Assembly: GCA_004794655.1 (NCBI GenBank)
Contig: SMMW01000576.1
Coordinates: forward strand, 3,361,501 to 3,425,500
Length of the DNA: 64,000 nucleotides
Direction: 5' to 3'
Source of the DNA: Marisa cornuarietis
Lineage: Eukaryota > Mollusca > Gastropoda > Architaenioglossa > Ampullariidae
Below are positions 11,791 to 23,321 of this stretch, piece after piece. The notes under the pieces are model-generated. The model saw nothing but the letters and a program-made list of their open reading frames with translations, searched no databases and was not told the DNA's origin. Position 1 is the first letter of the stretch. Each line of letters begins with the position of its first letter. Position numbers and translations under genes: made by a program.

Positions 11791-13475
11791 AAGTAGACGA
11801 GGGCTTCTTGCGGCCAAGTCGTCACCAAGGGAGTAATAAACTTGTGAAGCGAATGACACTCTTGAAGTGGTAGACAGAAGAGAAGGAATACCTGAGATGA
11901 AACAGTTGACGAAAGCTCCTGTCTTTAGAGAATTCAGCGGCGAGGAATTCGACAGGTATACCGCAGAGGCTGTTGCTGGGCATTCAAACGCTACCGTCAT
12001 AATCAGGTGTGGCGTCAGGAGTAGACAACTGTTGTAATGACCATCTATACACTCATGGGACGTTTTCTTCGAAAACCTACGTTTTAGACACAGGTTAGAA
12101 ATCATACAACTGTTTACCTCTCACCCTATAGATAGTCCCTGCTGTGGGGTGTAGCTATTTAGTATCTGTCGAGAGCCTGTAGTAGATTATAGCGAGTTTC
12201 AGTCACGTGCGCACCGACGCAGTGTCGGTCATTTTTACGCAGTGCCCTCCCCTGGGTCCGTATGTGATGCTTCCGTGAGTTTAGTTGATGGATGGACCGT
12301 GTTGTCTGCGGAGGCTACAGTGTATGACTACACTGTCAGCCTACTCTCCCTGCAAGTCCTTCGCTCTTTGTTCACCTTCTCCCCACTTCACCTGTCAACC
12401 CCAGCCCCATCCTCCACTCCATACACCTTCCCATCTTAAGGCCTGGAGAAAAACATTACAGGTCGACCTGACAAGAAAACATAAAACACAAAGAAAACTC
12501 ACTAGCTGTCGGCAGTGCGCGCTGGCTGTAAGTGTCACGTCGCATGTTTTGCTGTAAATGTCACGAGTTGCATGTTCCGTTGTTTTCTCGGCCGAACCGC
12601 GAGTAAAGGGAGGAAATGAGAATTATTGAAGGCCTCAGTGAACACTGACGTTCACTAGATGGGAAAATAATGCCTCTGGGTCATAAATCTTTATTTTGTT
12701 GTGAACACTGGGAGAGAGGGAAAGAGAGAAATATTCGCATTCTCCTTGGTGGGGAACATGGTTCACAATGCCCCATTGTGGGAACGGATCCTCTCGACTG
12801 TTATTTCTCTATCCTGATACCTGTGCAGGTTCTGTAAGGAGCCAGAAACGGCGAAGTTACTGGCATGCCTTACATCGACAGGAAACAGGAAGATAAATGA
12901 AGAAAGCTTTCTATATTTTCAGGAAGTGAAGAGGTGGATATAAAACAAGTTTCCGAAAAACAAAATCGAAGATATTGATAGGATTCTGAAAGATGAAAAA
13001 GGAAATGGCATCTGATTGGCAAGCTAAAGATAGGAAAGAGCATAAAGCCATTGGTAAAGAAAAAATGGGACAGTCAGTGGAGTATTTTAGAGGTGTGAGA
13101 AACAGCCCTCAGATTCTGGGCAGCATTCGGCACTGCACAGCAGACCAAACCAGAAGAACTCCTGAATTGTTGAGTGCAATTGGAGGTGGGGGGGAAAGGG
13201 AGTTTGCCAGTAAAATCTGAACGCGGTTGCGTGAAGGTTCCGATCATAAATATTTGATTTTGAATAAAGTACGTTTCCAGTTACAACCGTCATGCACCTG
13301 GAATGATCTGAATTATTTTGGTACCTTTTTCTTCACTTGCAAAAACCCAGCTTACCGTTCTTTACCGCCTGTGCACCATTTTGCAATCTGTTTTCAATGA
13401 TCTGTCTGCCGTTACTTAACAGTATCCACAGGTCTGCCATTTGAAAAAGCTTAAGATAATTATACAGCTTATACG
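11791..13475. other. Unassigned DNA
   Basis: No gene is recognised. A short tandem duplication lies at about 12527-12581 (CTGTAAGTGTCACG and CTGTAAATGTCACG blocks, each followed by a CATGTT motif). Open frames near 12242-12557 are pyrimidine-rich and overlap in two frames, which argues against coding. Confidence 0.45.
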
Positions 13476-13523
<48 letters not shown>

Positions 13524-13550
13524 GCACACACACACACACACACACACACA
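13476..13550. repeat. CA/TG microsatellite, about 75 bp
   Basis: A CA repeat with one CGCACGC interruption in the middle (about 13519-13525). It generates chance frames of His-Thr or Cys-Val repeats on the two strands. Confidence 0.95.
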
Positions 13551-16500
13551 AATAAATTATGGGGGAGAAAAGAGTGAAGGAGGATTAACTGAAAGTACAT
13601 TCCCTGGTCGCATTCTAGGTTTTGGATACTTAAGGCGGAAATGAAAGCAAGCCTGTATCCCCACACATTCTCTTAGGCCATGGCCCCAAGGAGTCTGCAG
13701 TCGCTGACACACAAGACAAGAATAACAGCAAGCTGACCGTATCGATCGTGTGCTTGGCCCATGGCCGGTCTCATGTCTGGGGTCAGTTCTGCCCGGCCAG
13801 GCCAAGTTTTCAGGGAAGAGAAAGAGATGCTGTATACAGATCTTGGTGTCGAAAGGGGCAGCAGTTCTCGTTTGTTTCTACCGAGGGGAATATCGGCTCT
13901 GGGATATTTGTCAAGGGAAGTTGTTCTTGCACAGATATGTTGTTTCTGCTGAAACCGTTGTCAAAATTCCTTTTTTGTGGGGGGTGGGGGTGGAGGGTTT
14001 GTTGGTTGTGAGGGCTTATTAATGAAGCTGGCATCTCTGCTTTGTTTTATAGCACAGTGCTTTAGGAAGGGGAGCATCCTTCTTGCTGGCATCATTGTCA
14101 ATGCTTTGACAGTGGAGCTGTCAAAATGTGTACCACGGTTACAACACGTCGGTAACCAAGCCGTCCATTTCTGATAGCATTGAGATTATATTACCGTAGT
14201 TGCGGTAAGAATGAAAGTTTCTCGCGAAAACAATGAAAGTTAAGATGCTCGCAGAACGAGGAAACAATATTTACGAAGATTATAACATTCTGCAAAGATC
14301 GGCTAAGGAACTGTTTTATTAACGACGGATGTAATTTTCTTCACTGGGGACTCTTCCTGACTCCTCACTTTCTAACCCCGACCTACTGACCCGTGGCTGG
14401 AAGATAAGATTCATACCTCTGTAACGTGTCTAGGACTGGACGTTGTGACCTATGCATTTTGCGTGTCATAAGCACCCTGCGTGATCCCAAAACATAACCT
14501 TAACTGCAGTTTGGTCTATCAGGGTCGGGTCAGAAAGCTATTTCAGTGGTAGTCAAACCTCCGCATATCCCTAACCCCAGCAGCACCTTTTCTCTATCTT
14601 TTCACCTTCAGCAACATAGCCGAGGGCCATCATCAAAACCGGAGACATTGAAGTTATCTGCGGATTCCCGACGGTCTGCGAATATTTGCCTATAAAAGCT
14701 TGTTGTAGCTCGTGGATTATCAGAGGGGTCCATGGCGGGGTAGAGGAGGAAAGATAGGGAGGTAAACCCCCCGGATGTTAACGGTGTTGAGGGCTCCGTG
14801 GCAGTGGATGCGACCTCCCTATCCGCGGTTTGCTGTTCGTAGAAACGGACCATACCACCTAAGGTCAGCAGCTGCCGTCCCCGTTTCAGTGGGTCGAGGG
14901 GCGCTGCTGAGTCCAACGTCAATACCAACGTGCAGGAAGGTCCTCATATTAATTCGGGACATTACTGGGCAAGGCGATGCCATTCTGTCTCCGTCTTCAC
15001 CCCGCGTACGTGTTTCCGTATGTCCATGTTTGCGAGTACGCTTTGTGCGTGTTTGCGTGTGCGGTCTTTCTACGAAAGATTTTTTCGCGTATCGTTTTTT
15101 TCCCCCTTTCCTTTTACCCACCAGTCTTTCCCCATACCCCCGCCGTCGACACGACGTGACTAGCTTCCGATTGGTTGGTTCATGGCAAGCCTCTGGCAAC
15201 AGAGTGGGGCGAGAATATGGTACGCGGAATGCATAAATCATGAGGATGTCTGGTACCAGTTTGAAGACGCCCCTGCCAAAAAATACGTACAGTCGCACCC
15301 GCTACTGTGGGAAAATTGGTCAAGAAATGATCAAGAGTGTCTATGTGTCTTTCTCTTCGTATCTCCACGCGGTTTTGGACTCTAAGGGGAAGACAAAAAC
15401 TCTTCCATAATGCTGTTTACCTATTTCATCTAATTACTTTACCTGTCTCTTTCTTTCTACCACCCTAGTGGTCCCTTTGATTTCGCCACTAGACCTGTAG
15501 TTTTCATTATACATTCCTACCCGTCCTTACACGACTTTGCCCCCGTATGCCTGGGGTGGATGAGGTAGTGGAAGAGGTGAAGATAACATCATGACCCCGA
15601 CTGCGCAACACGTTTCGTAATAACGACTGTTGTCAGTCCATGTCTTAGTATCTGGGGAATGCATCTCGTACTGCGTTACTAGCGGAAAATTTCCCCTCAT
15701 GCTGTTGGGTGCTGATCATCCTGATTGTGGCGACCTTTACCTTTTAGCGCCGGGGACAGGTGGAGAAAAGTCAGCGAATTAGTAGGCAACCACGGAATGC
15801 AGGGAGGAAAAAAGTAAAACATTTCTTTCTGTTCCGTCTGCAAAAAGCACAATAAATGGTAAAATTAGTGATAAAATGTTCTCCCTCTTTCCCCCTTCTC
15901 GTTTTCTTTCTACCTGTCCGTCAGTTTGATATAACGCTGCCACTTTCTCTCTCTCTCTCTATCTGCCTACTCGGTGTGATTCCGTCCCCTCTTTCTGTTT
16001 CACTATCATACCTATTATGATAATACTACAGTAACAATATATTCTTTCGCTGCACAGGTTGGGGACTAGATGTAAACAAACATGCTTTGTTTATTCTGTC
16101 ACCTTTGTCAATAAAGAATTATTATTGTCTCTTCCAGTAGATTATTATTAAATGCTCACGATCACGCAAGTTCGTGCGTGTGTTTGTGGGTGTGCGTGCG
16201 TAGTCACGTAAACAAAAGACAGTTTTTCTCGTGAGTGTAAACAACAAGCAAACGCTCTCAGCACCGTGTGCTGTTGTAAGAGACAAGTTTTCTTTGTTGT
16301 CGTTCCTTTGTCGGCATAGCAGTCACTTTCAGATGGCATCGACCGACTTGCCTGCCACCACCAGCGCAGGCTGTCCTCCTACAAGACAAAGTGGGCAAGG
16401 CACTCCACAAGAATGGCGTCCTTCCCTGGGGACGGATCTGCAGGAAGACAGTGGCCCACTGTCGAGGTTCCCTGTGGTGCGATCCTGTTCACGGTGCTCA

Positions 16501-18254
16501 CAGTGCTCACGGTGCCCTCTTGTTTTCCCGTTTCACTCCGGAGCGCTAACTTTTCACCTCCCAGAGGTAATTCCCCCCTTCCTCCACCTGCCCCCTCAGT
16601 GTAGGTGCTGCAGTCGATCTACCCATTCACTCAGCCTTGCATCGTTAGCGATGTCTTCGAGCACGTACCGGTGCGCGCGCGCGTGTGTGTGTGTGTGTGG
16701 GTGGGTGGGAGTGCGTGCATGCGCGTCACGATGCGTTCTTGCAGTGTTTGACCTTTATAACCTCATAATATCTCCACCTATTATTCTTTACAGCTTCCTT
16801 CGTTTTTTTTTCAAATTCTTGCTTCAGACAGACTATCTTTTCTTAGATGGGATTTTCATGTGATTGAAAGTAGGAATGTTGTCGAGAACAAAGCGGATGC
16901 GAAATCTGGAGGGATGGAGAAAATGAAGAGTGTGGGGAGACTTAAAAAAAAAAACACAGTAAAAAAAAAAATGCTTACAAGGAGAAGTACGTGATTGTCA
17001 TAGCATTAGTTCAATCCTTTTCGCTCTCCTGGTAAAGAGGCTGAACATGGCTGCCTTATAGTTTTCCGAAATAAGCATGAAAGGCTTGGTGTGTCAGTCG
17101 GTACTTATTTTTTGGGTGCTTTGGGACACCAGTTGGAAATACAGAACTTGAATCACCATGTCATGTGATTTTCCTTCATATAAGCAGACTTTAATCGTTA
17201 CAATATATCATTCACCTTAATGAATTCTCTCAGGCTTGGCTTGACTATAATAAGAACAACAAGCGACACAAAGGCCACAACTTGGATGAGTCATACAACA
17301 TGAGTCATAAAAACGACTGTGATCACGCCATATACAGTTGCACGATAAGGAAACGAAGTCTGCTGGAGTCGTTGTTTTTGTCTTCTTCTTGGTTAGTTCG
17401 AAAGTCGCGACATCATTTTTGTCATCTTGCGAATCATCATCTTGTTTAGATAATGCGTCTTGTTAGTCTGTGACCGGATGCAGCAAAAAAAGCTGGCGTC
17501 TGTTCGGCCAGATATACAGGTTTCCCGGGGACATGCAGCACTATTCGACACGTGCAGCCTGCGACTATCGAAACTCACTTGCGACAGCAGACCACACAAC
17601 TGATGCTTGGAATGTTTTGCCTCATCATGACATGGCGACAGCAGACCAAGAGGACGGCTGATGGCGTCTTCTTCATCCCTGCAATTCACTGCCCGATCAT
17701 GGCGAAGGGGCTGGTTTCCAAAAACTTTCATTCCTGGAGTCTCCCTTGGCTTCAAAATTGTTTTTTCAAAAGTGCATCTTTTAGGAAAGAAAGTGTTGAT
17801 ACAGATTTTTTCCTTGGCAATTACTCAAAAGTAAGCGTTAAAGTTGATGCCGGAGAGGGAGAGAGTTTGTTTGTGCGTGCGCGCGTCCAATTATTTGTCT
17901 TGTCAGTCCATGTCACACCAGCATCTTCCCTATTTTTTTTTTTTTGAAGCTCGTATATTTTGGCGAAGTCTTTGTCAGTGGTGTTGTTTGCCAGCTAGTG
18001 ATGTATGTGGCGAACGTATGGATACAACCATGCGCATGCGTAACCTCGATGATGATAGCGATCGTTTTTCGTCCAGATATCAGGTCCTACATTGGAAACC
18101 ACTTGGCCAACGTCAGGCAGCCAGTTCGCAGGCCGCGTTTATCGCTTGGGGGAAACAACTCCCAACGCTTGCGCACGAAAGGAGAGCAGAAGCATCGATC
18201 TTTCAAGTCAGCTCTTTCCTTTTCGGACCTCATAGATTTTCCTGAAGTGAGATT
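13551..18254. other. Unassigned DNA with weak exon-like frames
   Basis: No gene can be named. Several mutually overlapping open frames occur at 13748-14022, 14608-15298 and 16231-16863. They overlap on both strands or in two frames and are partly microsatellite-coded, so I do not call them. A frame at 17944-18315 begins after a long pyrimidine tract (17931-17945) and encodes a hydrophobic stretch, but it has no ATG near its start. A short GTGCTCAC triplication lies at about 16494-16516, and a mixed GT/GC tract at about 16674-16722. An AATAAAGAATTATTATT segment near 16111-16127 resembles a retroelement 3' end but was not assigned. Confidence 0.4.
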
Positions 18255-18689
18255 ATGGCTGGGCATTATCCCCTTTTGCTGGGATCACATTACGAGATGG
18301 CAAACAATGGTGTAGCGGACTGTTTAAAAGACTCTTTACAACTACACCTGTTGGCCGGAAGTGTTCGCGTACACGTCTTTGGGAGAAGTTTGGACTTTGT
18401 TTATTATCTAAGTATCGTTGCACTTTACATTTACTTTTCTATCAAATTTATTCCATGTATCAAAGAGATCGATAGATTAGATGAGGACATTCTGCAGAAA
18501 GTCGCTCCAATGCCTGGCATTATTACCTCAAGATTAACGCTATTGATACGCAGCTTGCTTTGTTTTAGGACATGTTGTTTTTTCTCTGAGGGAAGCAGAG
18601 CTGAGATGGGCACACGTGTGCTAGTAATGATATTCACGGGTTTTAAACTTGTACCCTCCTTAGCCCGCCTTACCGCTCACTGCACGTGA
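18255..18689 (+). CDS. Hypothetical ORF, 144 codons, one hydrophobic segment
   Basis: ATG-initiated and ending at TGA, this is among the longest ATG frames in the window outside the LTR element. Around residues 48-67 it encodes a hydrophobic run (VYYLSIVALYIYFSIKF) compatible with one transmembrane helix, followed by an acidic/basic patch and then a Cys-rich stretch. No family is recognised. The start sits inside a longer overlapping frame and no splice sites clearly bound it. It could be a chance frame, part of an unspliced intron, or an exon of a membrane protein. No promoter or conserved neighbour supports it. Confidence 0.2.
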   Translation: MAGHYPLLLGSHYEMANNGVADCLKDSLQLHLLAGSVRVHVFGRSLDFVYYLSIVALYIYFSIKFIPCIKEIDRLDEDILQKVAPMPGIITSRLTLLIRSLLCFRTCCFFSEGSRAEMGTRVLVMIFTGFKLVPSLARLTAHCT

Positions 18690-18872
18690 CATGAATCTTG
18701 CCCGAGAGGGCCGAGATGGTAAGATTACACAATGTACTTTATGGTGGAGGTTAATGTTGCGCTACATCTAGGGTCAAGTGGCGGGGTAAAAGGAGGAGCT
18801 GTTCTCTTAGGCGAAGTTACATTACATCTTAAATCCTTTTCCTCCATCCTTCCTCTTTCACTTTCCCTCTGT

Positions 18873-18895
18873 GTGTGTGTGTGTGTGTGAGAGAG
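18873..18895. repeat. GT/GA microsatellite
   Basis: A GT run passing directly into a GA run, a compound repeat of the kind also seen at 28747-28780. Confidence 0.8.
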
Positions 18896-19182
18896 AGTAC
18901 TCAACAAGAGTGTTTCAGCCAAGAAATCACGAAGCCATTTGTGACAGAGCGCCTATGGATATCTAGCTTGATGTATCAGATACACGCACTTTGAGAATTC
19001 AGTTGTTTTATTTTTTTTAACGAATGCCTGTGCTGTGATTTTGTCTTAGTTCTGCTGCTGCTGATTTCAATCTAAAGTGAGTTATTCGTCCCCACTGTAC
19101 GATTCATCGACACCAAACACGTTACTCTTCCCCCACACAACAAACACCCGCATTAACTCTTGTACGTATGTTTATCTACGCA

Positions 19183-19184
<2 letters not shown>

Positions 19185-19246
<62 letters not shown>

Positions 19247-19264
19247 CGTGCGTGCGTGCGTGCG
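19185..19264. repeat. TG microsatellite with CGTG extension
   Basis: About 54 bases of TG repeat (19185-19238) followed by a GCGCG patch and four to five CGTG/TGCG units to 19264. Alternating purine-pyrimidine throughout, so it has Z-DNA-forming potential. Confidence 0.95.
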
Positions 19265-20826
19265 GGTGTGGTTGTGTATGGGGAGAGAGAGCGGGACTGG
19301 TAAGCTTGGCTTGTTGGATGCTTTGGACAGGCACCTCTCCATCTCTTAATTCTGTTACTTAGTTCTTTGGAGTTAAAGAAGGAAAGGGTAAGAAACTAGT
19401 ACAATTTCTTTTTATCTCTTGATTGTGACATAGCGTGACTTCAGGGAATGCAATTTTACTGGCCTGCTTACCGTACAAACCACAGACATAATTATATATA
19501 CATATATATCTCTTGACTGCTTGTAGACGAATTTTTCTGCGTCAACTTCTAGAACGAAGCTAAAGCACAATTTCACTATCGATTTAACTGTAAACATCAA
19601 GAAAAAGAGTAGACGATGCGAACTCTTGTGTTGACGGAGGCACAAAAGCTCAAGCTTTATGGTGGGTTGTATTATTAGTTTATTGACTATAAGTCGTGGG
19701 AAGAGGAGATTGAAGACTTTTTTGCCAAAAAAAGAAGTAAAAAATTAACCAAATAATAAATTTATTGCAAGTCTATTGTTGACTTTAAGAATGTTATCGC
19801 GGTTTCAGATATTAAACTGCTTAACTGTTCGCCGAGACCCGAGGTCAGAGTTGGTCTCGGCTAACAGCAGTCTAGAGTGATGCAAACCACGACAGCCTGT
19901 CGCTGTGTTGCTCAGTCGTACCTTGTGTCAGAATTCCTGCTTCGAAACTCCGGTGACGGGGCCCATTTAAAGGCTAGAAATGGACTGCCAGTCAAGCGAA
20001 TCCAATCCATTACCTAGATGGAAGTGCGTTAGCTAGTGATGATGAGATAGAGTCGGAGATCCCCATGTTCCCAGGCAGTTTCGTGGTCTGGATTTCCTAA
20101 CTGCCACGCTAATTGCTGACAGCCGTCAGAAACACCATTTCGCAAGTTCGAAGTTGAAATGCAGGGTTGTGAATCAGACTGAAGAAATGCTTTAGCTCGA
20201 ACTTAGACCATTGGTACGTACAAAACTTTGGACCAGTGAATGCATCACATTTGAATTTGTTTCTGAATTGTCGATTTTAAATATGAGTAAGTGTGATACA
20301 TAAAGTCATTTGTGGAGCATATTAGCTAACTAGCATACTAGATCTGTATTTTTCCACCAAATATCGACCTTAGCGTTCTTGGGTTTGCAAAAGGCTTAAC
20401 TGTGATTGTGAAGAACCTGTGCCTGGGGTGACGTGAACAAGAAAGGGAAAAAGAAATGTGATATGAGTGTTTAATGTCAAATTACTATCGCATGAGCAAA
20501 ATGTTTGGAGGAATCGCTGTCACTAGGTGTGTCACTGACAAGCAGTTTATTCTTGAAAACAAGGCCCAACACTGGCACAAAGGTTCATTCCTCTGCGCAG
20601 ACCAAGTTATGGCGAAATAGTCCTCTATGAAATAAACATATCGCTTGCATTGTTGCGAGCCTTTGTTTTCATAAGATCGTTGCATACTGAACATTTTATA
20701 GCATCTATTGTGAACTGTAATTTTTTTTTTTAATCGTAAGCTGTAAAACTGCAAGAATATGAAATTACATCTTTGTAATCTTGTCAATATTGGGATGTCG
20801 TGTAATTGCTCTTGTCAGTATAAAAG
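19265..20826. other. Unassigned DNA
   Basis: No gene or repeat is recognised. A 100-codon reverse-strand frame (20485-20787) has no motif or splice support. Confidence 0.45.
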
Positions 20827-20839
20827 AGTATACCTTCCG

Positions 20840-21010
20840 GGGCGCCCGGTAGTGTAGTGGTTAAAACACTCGCTTGTCACCATTGCAGTGAGAAACTTAG
20901 GGTTCAGATCTCGTATCGGGACATTCTCTGTACGTGACACCTGTTCGCAGGGCTGGGCGTCGAGGGTTTTCTCCGGGTACTACGGATTCCTCCACCTATA
21001 GTGCGAAGTC
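20840..21010 (+). mobile_element. tRNA-derived SINE-like head, family B
   Basis: A tRNA-like start (GGGCGCCCGGTAGTGTAGTG) with A- and B-box-like promoter motifs, a CTTGTCACCATTGCAGTGAG segment that parallels the CTGTCACCAATACAGTG of family A, and a downstream GGGCTGGGCGTCGAGGGTTT block. It is related in plan to family A, but the body sequence differs. No second copy was found in this window. The 3' limit is uncertain because the sequence passes without an A-rich tail into the LINE part. Confidence 0.6.
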
Positions 21011-21056
21011 ACCTCAAGGTGGAGGCACATTCCTTTTAATTAAACCGTTTTACCCT

Positions 21057-22013
21057 TTACTGCCTGTCTCTGCTCTGGTAGGCGATGCTGATGTTCCTTT
21101 TGTTACTTCAGCACATAACTTAGGTTACATGATGTCTGATGACATGTCTCTTGATAAGCATGTTTCCCATATCTGTCATTCTGCATACTATGAGCTCCGG
21201 AAGATCAGCGCCATTTGCCATACTCTGTCCATCTCAACCACCGAAATTCTCATCTGCTCACTTGTTCTGTCTAAACTAGACTACTGTAACTCTTCTTGCT
21301 GGCTGTCCACAGTACCTTATTCACAATCTTCAGAAAGTCCAGAACTCAGCTGCTTTTCTTATTTTCCGGACTCGCAGATCTGAACATTTCACACCACTTC
21401 TTCACTCTCTTCATTGGCTACCAGTTAAAGCTAGAGTAGACTCCAAGCTCTCAACTCTAAGCTATGGATTCTTTGAAGGCTTCTCCCCCTACTACTTTAT
21501 TGAAATGTTGTCTGTCCACACCTCTGCCCGAAACCTTCGCTCCTCATCAGACTCCCGCATTCTATCCTCCCTCCCACAAAGACAGTCACATACGGATTAC
21601 GTACGTTCTCTCTCTGTGCTACTAAGCTGTGGAACTCTCTTCCCCATCACATTCTCCACTCGGACTCGAAGACTACATTCGAACGCTCTCTTAAAAATAT
21701 ATATATCTACAGTATTCACAAAGTATTATTCCTGAATTGCTATTCTTAACTCCCTTGCGATACTGTCTGTCATGCTGACCATTATGTAACGACTCCATCT
21801 TAACACTGTTTACAGTACCTACATTCTTTCATACCTTCATCCATTGCTTTACGTTGTACTCTTGTACTTCATCTTTATGTTGTTCATTGTGCCCTTACGT
21901 ACCTCACTATCCACTGTCTTTTATCTATCATTTATCATTATTGGTCTGCGCAGAGAGTGCAGCCTATCCTGGGCGTGATGCAGCGCACTATAAGTACTTA
22001 TTATAATTATTAA
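21057..22013 (+). mobile_element. LINE 3' part (CR1/L2-like), copy 3, best preserved
   Basis: Readable motifs in order are HNLGYMMSDDMSLDKHV, then CHSAYYELRKISAI (near 21176-21217), LSKLDYCNS (near 21268-21294), a frameshift near 21310-21325, then QKVQNSAAFLIFRTRRSEH, LLHSLHWLPVKARVD, SARNLRSSSDSRIL and a degenerate ending. This is the order of the thumb and C-terminal domain in CR1/L2/Rex-type LINE proteins. The catalytic YxDD part and the endonuclease are missing (5' truncation). The 3' UTR ends near 22013 with a GCGCACTATAAGTACTTATT-type end, as in other LINE tails here. Not functional. Confidence 0.8.
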
Positions 22014-22037
22014 CCAAAACAACCAGTATACCTTCCG

Positions 22038-22611
22038 ATTTTAGTCTATGGATTTCCACCTAACGGGAAATCGTGAAATCATTTTTTGCAAATTAAATCA
22101 TCATTTTTGTCAAAGTGTACACCTTATTGTTTCATTGTGAGAATACCTTATAGATTCATAATTTGATTTAGAAACACCACACATTCAATGTCAGCAAGTT
22201 TGAAAACATGATCAGATATGTCACGAAAGTTGTGGGAAGCATCGCTGTAATGAGGCTTTTGATTGGCTGAGCGTCGACGTGGAGTTGACGCGAAGGGCGC
22301 TGTTGAGCTAAGAATAGACAACCCGCGTACCTTGGAATGAGAGCAGTGGCAGACGATACATTTCGCGGTGTTCGGAAAGGGATACTTCAGTGTAAATAGT
22401 TCCGGCTGCAGCTGCGCATGTAATCAAAAGTTCTTGAAGAATCTTGAAGAATTCAGGTCAAGAACCATTTGATCTAGAAAGTTGTGAGAAATGGACAGAA
22501 TTTTCAATATTTGGACGATCCTGCACATTAAATATGACACGCAAGTATCCCCTCAGTCTGAAAATTTGATTTCGTTGAACATTTATTATTGCAAAATGTT
22601 ACTCGTTTGAG
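22038..22611. other. Unassigned DNA upstream of a hairpin repeat end
   Basis: No coding signal. The part from about 22200 to 22611 may belong to the repeat whose end is the GACA tract and hairpin that follow, but no second copy was found in this window to set its boundary. Confidence 0.35.
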
Positions 22612-22634
22612 ACAGACAGACAGACAGACAGACA
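22612..22634. repeat. GACA tetranucleotide microsatellite
   Basis: About six CAGA/GACA units, placed just upstream of the perfect inverted repeat at 22645-22677. A shorter tract of the same unit lies at 10567-10585. Confidence 0.9.
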
Positions 22635-22644
22635 TGGTCTTCTC

Positions 22645-22677
22645 TATACTACCGCGAAAGGTGGTCGCGGTAGTATA
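22645..22677. repeat. Perfect 13-bp inverted repeat (hairpin)
   Basis: TATACTACCGCGA at 22645-22657 is the exact reverse complement of TCGCGGTAGTATA at 22665-22677, with a 7-base loop AAGGTGG. It sits 10 bases after a GACA microsatellite and is followed by AT-rich sequence. Perfect arms in otherwise decayed DNA suggest a functional or young element end, for example the terminal hairpin of a transposon, but the family was not recognised. Confidence 0.85.
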
Positions 22678-22872
22678 AATAAAAACAATAATACTTCATC
22701 TTATTATGCTTTCACTGTGTACTGTGTTTAAACAGGTACGACAGTGGTTTGTGGAATTGAATGGACATAATGTCGATCTCACCGTAACCATTTTCTTTTA
22801 GACCCAAAGTTTTGGTTTGCTGTATTACTGTATTTTGGTCTGCCATTTTTTTCTATTTAATAAATCTTCACG

Positions 22873-23298
22873 TTATTCGAGAAGTTCTAAAATATCTCCT
22901 TTACAAAATTTAAAGAATATTTTACGTATTATGTATGTTGGTGCCGTCTTGCTTTCTCCTACGCTTTCCTCGCTTTTCGCTTGATACGAATACAGACGAA
23001 CACTTGCATTGCAGTCACTGTTAGTAAACAAGATTGAAGCTGTTTGTAACACTTCACTTTCTGACCTCGGCTGGGAATGTGCACGCGAGGTACAGGCACT
23101 TATGAATGCTTGCTTTGATGAATAACCGAGTTTTGTAAGAGTCTTTTTCTTCCACATCCTAGAGTAAACGCTTGCAGAAGTAGAAATAAAGCATTCTAAT
23201 GAGTTCGCCGGTGTGGTGAGTTTGTGTGATAGACTAGCAAGACAAGCGGACACAAAAGAAGACAAAAGTGGGGTGGGGGAGGAGAGGCTTGAGGACAT
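22873..23298 (-). CDS. Hypothetical reverse-strand ORF, 141 codons
   Basis: A true ATG at 23296-23298 opens a frame ending at 22873. The product is Ser/Thr/Ala-rich at the N-terminus, Lys-rich in the middle and ends in an ILELLE-like acidic stretch. No signal peptide, family motif or splice support was recognised. The next short frame on the opposite strand (23322-23498) is head-to-head with it. It could be a chance frame. Confidence 0.2.
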   Translation of the reverse strand: MSSSLSSPTPLLSSFVSACLASLSHKLTTPANSLECFISTSASVYSRMWKKKTLTKLGYSSKQAFISACTSRAHSQPRSESEVLQTASILFTNSDCNASVRLYSYQAKSEESVGESKTAPTYIIRKIFFKFCKGDILELLE

Positions 23299-23321
23299 CC
23301 ATTTTGTAAAAGTTCACAACG

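Larger units (their letters stand above)
20840..22024 (+). mobile_element. Composite retroposed unit: tRNA-like SINE head joined to LINE 3' part
   Basis: AGTATACCTTCCG occurs perfectly at 20827-20839 and again at 22025-22037, so everything between looks like one insertion with a 13-bp target-site duplication. The first part (20840 to about 21010) is a tRNA-like SINE different from family A, with an A-box-like TAGTGTAGTGGTTA and a B-box-like GGTTCAGATCTC, then GGGTTTTCTCCGGGTACT-like sequence. From about 21057 the plus strand encodes the C-terminal part of a LINE polymerase, and after 21740 comes a 3' UTR ending in AT-rich sequence. SINE, LINE code and tail are collinear. Alternatives are a template-switch chimera, a nested insertion, or a LINE with a tRNA-derived 5' end. 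Confidence 0.6.

Noticed and set aside
14608..15298. Three overlapping open frames of 106 to 159 codons on both strands
   Set aside because: They overlap on opposite strands and in two frames, in GC-rich sequence with few stops, and have no motif, start context or splice support that favours one.
16231..16863. 210-codon plus-strand frame
   Set aside because: It opens at a GTG, not an ATG, and its second half is coded by a GC/GT repeat giving Cys-Val-Arg runs. A short exon after the acceptor-like site near 16332 cannot be excluded.
20840..20925. A functional tRNA gene
   Set aside because: A- and B-box-like motifs exist, but there is no clear cloverleaf with a paired acceptor stem, and it is embedded in a retroposed unit.
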